A stretch of 9,610 nt of DNA from M55B154 sp964345775 (GTDB lineage: Bacteria > Spirochaetota > UBA4802 > UB4802): assembly GCA_964345775.1 (NCBI GenBank), contig CAYFSO010000115.1, forward strand, positions 1 through 9,610, read 5' to 3'. The notes below the pieces were generated by a model. The model made no database searches. It was not told where the DNA came from and worked only from the letters and a program-made list of their open reading frames with translations. The position numbers were made by a program, and so were the translations under genes. Below are positions 7,103 through 9,610 of this stretch, one piece after another. Numbering within the stretch: the stretch's first letter is position 1; the number at the start of each line of letters is the position of its first letter.

Positions 7103-7147
7103 TTATTCACAAATAAATTTACACCTTTTAAAGCTTTCCAGGTATAA

Positions 7148-7179
7148 TAAGTGATTGCAGTTTGCTCTGCAAACACTTA
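7148..7179 (+). terminator. Strong intergenic hairpin, possible terminator lacking a U-tract
   Basis: AAGTGATTGCAG (7149-7160) pairs with CTGCAAACACTT (7167-7178) with a single mismatch, around a 6-nt loop; the flanking T7148-A7179 adds a pair. The following bases are AAATTATT rather than a T-run, so it is not a textbook intrinsic terminator. It lies 46 bases after the GlsB-like stop and could end or protect that mRNA, or act as a leader structure for the next gene. Confidence 0.4.
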
Positions 7180-7214
7180 AATTATTCCCATAGCGACGAT
7201 ATGCTAATAACGTG

Positions 7215-7243
7215 TTGTACAGTAGTTACTGTATTCGCATAAA
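7215..7243 (+). promoter_or_regulatory. Candidate promoter for the FecR lipoprotein gene
   Basis: TTGTAC (7215-7220, three of six consensus matches) and CATAAA (7238-7243, four of six) are 17 bp apart, with the -10 about 18 bases before the ATG. The score is modest, but a perfect dyad fills the spacer, which makes the position more believable. Confidence 0.3.
7218..7233. promoter_or_regulatory. Perfect 7-bp dyad, candidate operator
   Basis: TACAGTA, a GT spacer, then TACTGTA form a perfect inverted repeat within the putative promoter spacer of the FecR gene. Such placement is typical of repressor sites. The half-site equals that of the E. coli LexA box, but the order of the halves is reversed, so I do not call it an SOS box. 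Confidence 0.35.
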
Positions 7244-7261
7244 TTCAAGAGGGGTAGCGCT

Positions 7262-8266
7262 ATGAAACGTTGTATGGCTATTTTCATTTCATTAACTATT
7301 GCCACGCTTTCAGTATCCTGTAAAAAACAGGAAGAAAAGAAGCCTGAATCACTTTTTACCATTTACTCCATGCTTGGTAATGTCACTATCACCAACGATG
7401 AAGGCCAGACAAAAGCCAGCATTGGTGACACACTTGCCCAGGGTGACGTGGTTGAGACCGGGGAAATGTCACTTGCCGATATTAGTTACGGATCATCAGG
7501 GATCGTCCGTGTTAAAGATAACTCCCGGTTCGCCATCAATGTATTGCAACAAATTGCTGATGCTGAAAATGTGAGCCTTACCGTTGAAAAGGGCAGCCTG
7601 TATTCCATCGTACCAAAGCTTTCAAAGGGATCAAAATACGAGGTCAAATCAGATACCTGTGTTGCTTCTGTCCGCGGAACTGCCTTCAAGGTTTCCAGCG
7701 AAGCGAAAAAAGGTAGAATTGACGTTCTTTCTGGAACCGTTTCAGTAAAACCTGTTAAGCAGGGCAAGGTTGTGGAAGATGTTGAAGAACAGGTGAATGA
7801 AGGTACAGCCGTAGAGCTGGAAGAAAAAGATGTTGAAGTGATCGTTGAAAAGAAAGAGAAAATAAAGGTTAAGGATATTGAACCTGAACATCTTGAAACC
7901 ATTGCCAAAGACATTGAAACATTGAAAGCACCTGAAAAGCCTGTTGCTGCCGAAGAAACCGTTGAAGAGAAAAAAGACTCAGAAAAAGCCGGGAAGGTTG
8001 AAGAAGCTGAAGATATTACAAAAGAGCTTGAAAAAATTACGAAGAACATAGAAAAGAAGAAAGAAGAATTATCAGATGAGAAGAAAAAGGAAATAGATAA
8101 AGCCGCGAAGAAACAGGCTGAGCTGGAAAGGAAGCGAATGGCCCGGCAGGAAGCCGCAAGGCTGAAGGCCCGAAAAGAAGCCGAGGAAAAGGCCCGTGCT
8201 GAAGAAGAGAAAATGAAACTGGAAGAGAAGAAGCGACGGGGCGTGCAGAACGTGCCTACGCTATAA
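7262..8266 (+). CDS. FecR-domain lipoprotein with long charged coiled-coil tail
   Basis: 334 aa. GAGGGG at 7249-7254 with a 7-nt spacer fixes ATG 7262. The signal MKRCMAIFISLTIATL runs into the lipobox LSVSC (Cys20), so the protein should be lipid-anchored at the outer or inner membrane. Residues about 33-165 form a FecR domain: GNVTI, GDTLAQGDVVETGEMSLADI, then GIVRVKDNSRF, the strand VEKGSLYSIVPKLSKGSKYEV and the hallmark VASVRGTAFKVSS (134-146), ending RIDVLSGTVSVKP. In FecR itself this domain is periplasmic and relays siderophore signals; in many spirochaetes and deltaproteobacteria it occurs on lipoproteins of unknown job. Residues about 190-325 are Lys/Glu/Ala-rich and predicted to be helical or coiled coil, and the protein ends RRGVQNVPTL. 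No sigma factor or TonB receptor is next to it, so an iron-signalling role is not supported here. Confidence 0.82.
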   Translation: MKRCMAIFISLTIATLSVSCKKQEEKKPESLFTIYSMLGNVTITNDEGQTKASIGDTLAQGDVVETGEMSLADISYGSSGIVRVKDNSRFAINVLQQIADAENVSLTVEKGSLYSIVPKLSKGSKYEVKSDTCVASVRGTAFKVSSEAKKGRIDVLSGTVSVKPVKQGKVVEDVEEQVNEGTAVELEEKDVEVIVEKKEKIKVKDIEPEHLETIAKDIETLKAPEKPVAAEETVEEKKDSEKAGKVEEAEDITKELEKITKNIEKKKEELSDEKKKEIDKAAKKQAELERKRMARQEAARLKARKEAEEKARAEEEKMKLEEKKRRGVQNVPTL

Positions 8267-8301
8267 CATGTAACCCTCTTTTTCGCAACATGACAGTCAC
8301 G

Positions 8302-8682
8302 CTACGCTCCCCCAGGGGAGCGTTTTCTATTTCCTGTACCGCTCATTATAAGCCTGCCATTCTCTGCCATCATTTCCGAAAAGTATGATATATTTGAAAG
8401 TATCACGTCGGTAATCAGGTTGGCGGTTACCAGTGAATACGTATTGCCAGTTGCAAACCCGGCCACGTCTGACCTGGTGATGTTGATATTCTCGCAGCTG
8501 TTGCCCGTCATGTTCATTGATGCCATGTGCTGGGGAACTATCTCAGCCGATAATTCATCCATGCGCCTTGCCCAGTCATCATTCTCATCCATCCATGAAG
8601 GGTAGTTGTCTGTAATCAACCATAATTGCAGGTACGGTACTGATATTTTTATTTCCGTAACATTTGCATTGTCCGGCTGCAT
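8302..8682 (-). pseudogene. Remnant resembling ribosomal protein L11 methyltransferase (PrmA)
   Basis: A 126-codon frame on the - strand. Residues about 67-113 (NINITRSDVAGFATG, then YSLVTANLITDVILSNISYF, then GRLIMSG) match the PrmA pattern 'yDlvvANI..dvi..l......l..gG.lilSGI', and the preceding MASMNMTGNS resembles 'a..Na..Ng'. The glycine-rich SAM-binding motif I that should come before this is absent, so most of the catalytic domain is missing. The start TEIKISVPYLQL could be the PrmA N-terminus joined across a deletion. After MSG the frame runs straight into the terminator hairpin and stops, so the C-terminal end is also lost. No ribosome binding site precedes the ATG. I read it as a decayed, internally deleted gene; a spurious ORF with chance similarity is the alternative. 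Confidence 0.4.
8304..8327 (+). terminator. Intrinsic terminator of the FecR lipoprotein gene
   Basis: ACGCTCCC (8304-8311) pairs perfectly with GGGAGCGT (8316-8323) around a 4-nt loop, followed by TTTCT. It lies 37 bases past the stop. The same bases form the last codons of the - strand remnant at 8302-8682. Confidence 0.75.
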
Positions 8683-8710
8683 ATTATATGATTAGTATAT
8701 CAACTGTTAG

Positions 8711-8818
8711 TCATGGAGCATCAGGCAGGTATTGCCCCTGCGGATGTCAGACAAAGAGATTGAGGACTTGAAAAGATCAGCCGATGTTCTTAAGGAGATG
8801 GCAGCTTCCATCGAGTAA
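8711..8818 (+). pseudogene. Possible C-terminal remnant of a malate/lactate dehydrogenase-like gene
   Basis: The frame is open from the codon after the TAG at 8708-8710 to the TAA at 8816-8818. Its end, LPLRMSDKEIEDLKRSADVL plus KEMAASIE, has the look of the last helix of malate/lactate dehydrogenases ('l.L.~~E...l..Sa..lk'). The nucleotide-binding and catalytic parts are absent. An ATG at 8744 would give a 24-residue peptide without a convincing ribosome binding site. The similarity rests on about 25 residues, so it is weak; a random open stretch remains possible. Confidence 0.28.
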
Positions 8819-8851
8819 TATGACCTGTAGTAATACTGGAGTATTTTGATT

Positions 8852-9181
8852 ATGGCTTACCTGTATCTTACAATAGCGGTTATCTGCGAAGTGGTGGCAA
8901 CTTCTTCGTTGAAGGCATCACATGAGTTTACCAGGCTGGTACCTACGCTTGTGGTGATCACCGGGTACCTGGCAGCGTTCTATTTTCTTACCCTTTCATT
9001 GAGGACACTCTCCATCGGGGTGGCATATGCCATCTGGTCCGGGCTGGGTATTGTTCTTATAGCCATTTTTGGCTATATCATTTACCGGGAGATGCTGGAT
9101 ATTCCCGCAATTATCGGCATTGGGCTGATCCTTGCGGGAATAGTGGTCATCAATATTTTCTCAGGTACGGTAACTCACTGA
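8852..9181 (+). CDS. Small multidrug resistance (SMR) transporter, EmrE/Qac type
   Basis: 109-aa inner-membrane protein with four helices, nearly the same length as E. coli EmrE (110 aa). SMR proteins work as antiparallel dimers exchanging protons for cationic drugs or quaternary amines. Diagnostic residues are present: the essential membrane Glu at 13 (ICEVVATSSLK), the FTRLVP loop (26-31), and AYAIWSGLGIVL (58-69) with Tyr59 and Trp62, aligned with Tyr60/Trp63 of EmrE. LDIPAIIGIGLILAGIVVIN (82-101) resembles EmrE helix four. AIWSG favours the Qac/EmrE subtype over the guanidinium exporter (Gdx/SugE) type. Start: GGAG at 8838-8841 precedes ATG 8852 by ten bases; the in-frame TTG at 8846 is less likely. 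No second SMR gene is adjacent, so a homodimer is expected. It converges on the OmpA-family gene 12 bp away. Confidence 0.93.
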   Translation: MAYLYLTIAVICEVVATSSLKASHEFTRLVPTLVVITGYLAAFYFLTLSLRTLSIGVAYAIWSGLGIVLIAIFGYIIYREMLDIPAIIGIGLILAGIVVINIFSGTVTH

Positions 9182-9193
9182 GCCTGTTGAACA

Positions 9194-9610
9194 TTATTCT
9201 ATAATAAGGAACTCAACACGCCTGTTCTCTGCCATACCCTTTTTCGTCTTGTTGCTTGCAATAGGCTTGGTTTCGCCAAAACCTGTTGTTTCAAACCGTT
9301 CGGGTTCCAGTCCCTTGTCAACAAAGTACTGCTTTATGGACTTTGCCCGTTTCTCTGACAGTGCCTGGTTGAAAGCGGCATCACCCTGGCTGTCGGTGTG
9401 ACCTTCAATCATGACATCCACGTTTTTCTTTTTAAGTATCTCGACGATCTTGTCAAGTTCAGTATACGAGGAAGACAGTATCTCTGCGCTTCCAACGCTG
9501 AAGTTGATCTTATCGGTGATAAGCAGCACTTCATCGTAATGAATGGAGTTCATCAGTGCCCGCATATTAAGAACTTCGTCATCGGTAAGGGTTTCCGGGT
9601 TTTCGGGAGG
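9194..9610 (-). CDS. OmpA-family peptidoglycan-binding protein, C-terminal part
   Basis: The frame is open to the right edge (138 codons visible), so the start and the N-terminal region lie outside the window; the internal ATG at 9565 is not a credible start. The visible protein begins PPENPETLTDDEVLNMRALM, a linker, and then a complete OmpA C-terminal domain. That domain reads INFSVGSAEI with a helix LDKIVEILKK, then the signature MIEGHTDSQGDAAFNQALSE, KRAKSIKQYF, FETTGFGETKPIASN and AENRRVEFLI. The Asp and Arg of this signature are those that bind diaminopimelate-type peptidoglycan in the family. The domain anchors an outer-membrane barrel, lipoprotein or motor component to the cell wall; which of these cannot be told here. 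The usual Gly-Arg before NRRVEF is Gly-Met in this protein. Confidence 0.92.
   Translation of the reverse strand, partial: PPENPETLTDDEVLNMRALMNSIHYDEVLLITDKINFSVGSAEILSSSYTELDKIVEILKKKNVDVMIEGHTDSQGDAAFNQALSEKRAKSIKQYFVDKGLEPERFETTGFGETKPIASNKTKKGMAENRRVEFLIIE

Noticed and set aside
7218..7233. LexA (SOS) box upstream of the FecR gene
   Set aside because: The half-sites match TACTGTA, but their order is reversed relative to the LexA box and the spacer is 2 bp, so it does not fit the known site.
7486..8049. 187-codon - strand frame opposite the FecR gene
   Set aside because: Its Ser/Thr/Phe-rich low-complexity protein is the mirror of Lys/Glu-rich codons on the + strand; there is no ribosome binding site or family motif.
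8420..8605. 61-codon + strand frame in the 8.3-8.85 kb gap
   Set aside because: It lies opposite the better supported PrmA-like remnant and shows no family features or ribosome binding site.
9182..9193. Shared terminator between the convergent SMR and OmpA-family genes
   Set aside because: The gap is 12 bp and only a short AT-rich imperfect repeat is present around 9194-9208, with no stable stem.

Overview
The window reads as a piece of chromosome from a Gram-negative-type (diderm) bacterium of moderate GC content. The evidence is two lipoproteins with clear lipoboxes, a signal-peptide-bearing beta-barrel candidate, a periplasmic SRPBCC protein and an OmpA-type peptidoglycan-binding protein. 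The FecR-domain lipoprotein with a long Lys/Glu-rich tail resembles proteins common in Spirochaetota, so I lean toward an uncultured spirochaete-like organism. That is inference, not proof. Most genes lie on the + strand; only the OmpA-family gene at the right edge and one gene remnant lie on the - strand.

Layout. Positions 3-248 are the C-terminal end of a GPH-family (MelB-like) sugar:cation symporter. Five bases after its stop begins a 249-bp element bounded by perfect 31-bp inverted repeats (254-502). Next comes an M81 (MlrC-like) metallopeptidase carrying a lipoprotein signal (582-2171) and a weak terminator. Then come an outer-membrane-barrel candidate (2272-3153), the translation GTPase TypA/BipA (3364-5166), and a two-gene unit with a 1-bp stop/start overlap: a secreted SRPBCC protein and a rhomboid intramembrane protease (5248-6491). 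A second inverted-repeat element of nearly the same length (6501-6746) starts nine bases after the rhomboid stop. It is followed by a GlsB/YeaQ-type small membrane protein (6848-7102), an intergenic hairpin and a dyad, and the FecR lipoprotein (7262-8266), which ends in a good intrinsic terminator. Positions 8324-8851 hold no intact gene that I recognise. They carry what look like gene remnants: a PrmA-like methyltransferase fragment on the - strand and a possible dehydrogenase C-terminal tail on the + strand. An EmrE-like SMR transporter (8852-9181) then converges on the partial OmpA-family gene (9194-9610, - strand).

Functionally this is mainly envelope biology around one housekeeping translation factor. 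I see no defence system, CRISPR array, integrase, tRNA or rRNA. The most interesting non-genic signal is the pair of MITE-like elements. Their arms share an architecture of three 8-nt units beginning with CGC, with one extra A before the third. The second point of interest is the small gene graveyard upstream of the SMR gene.
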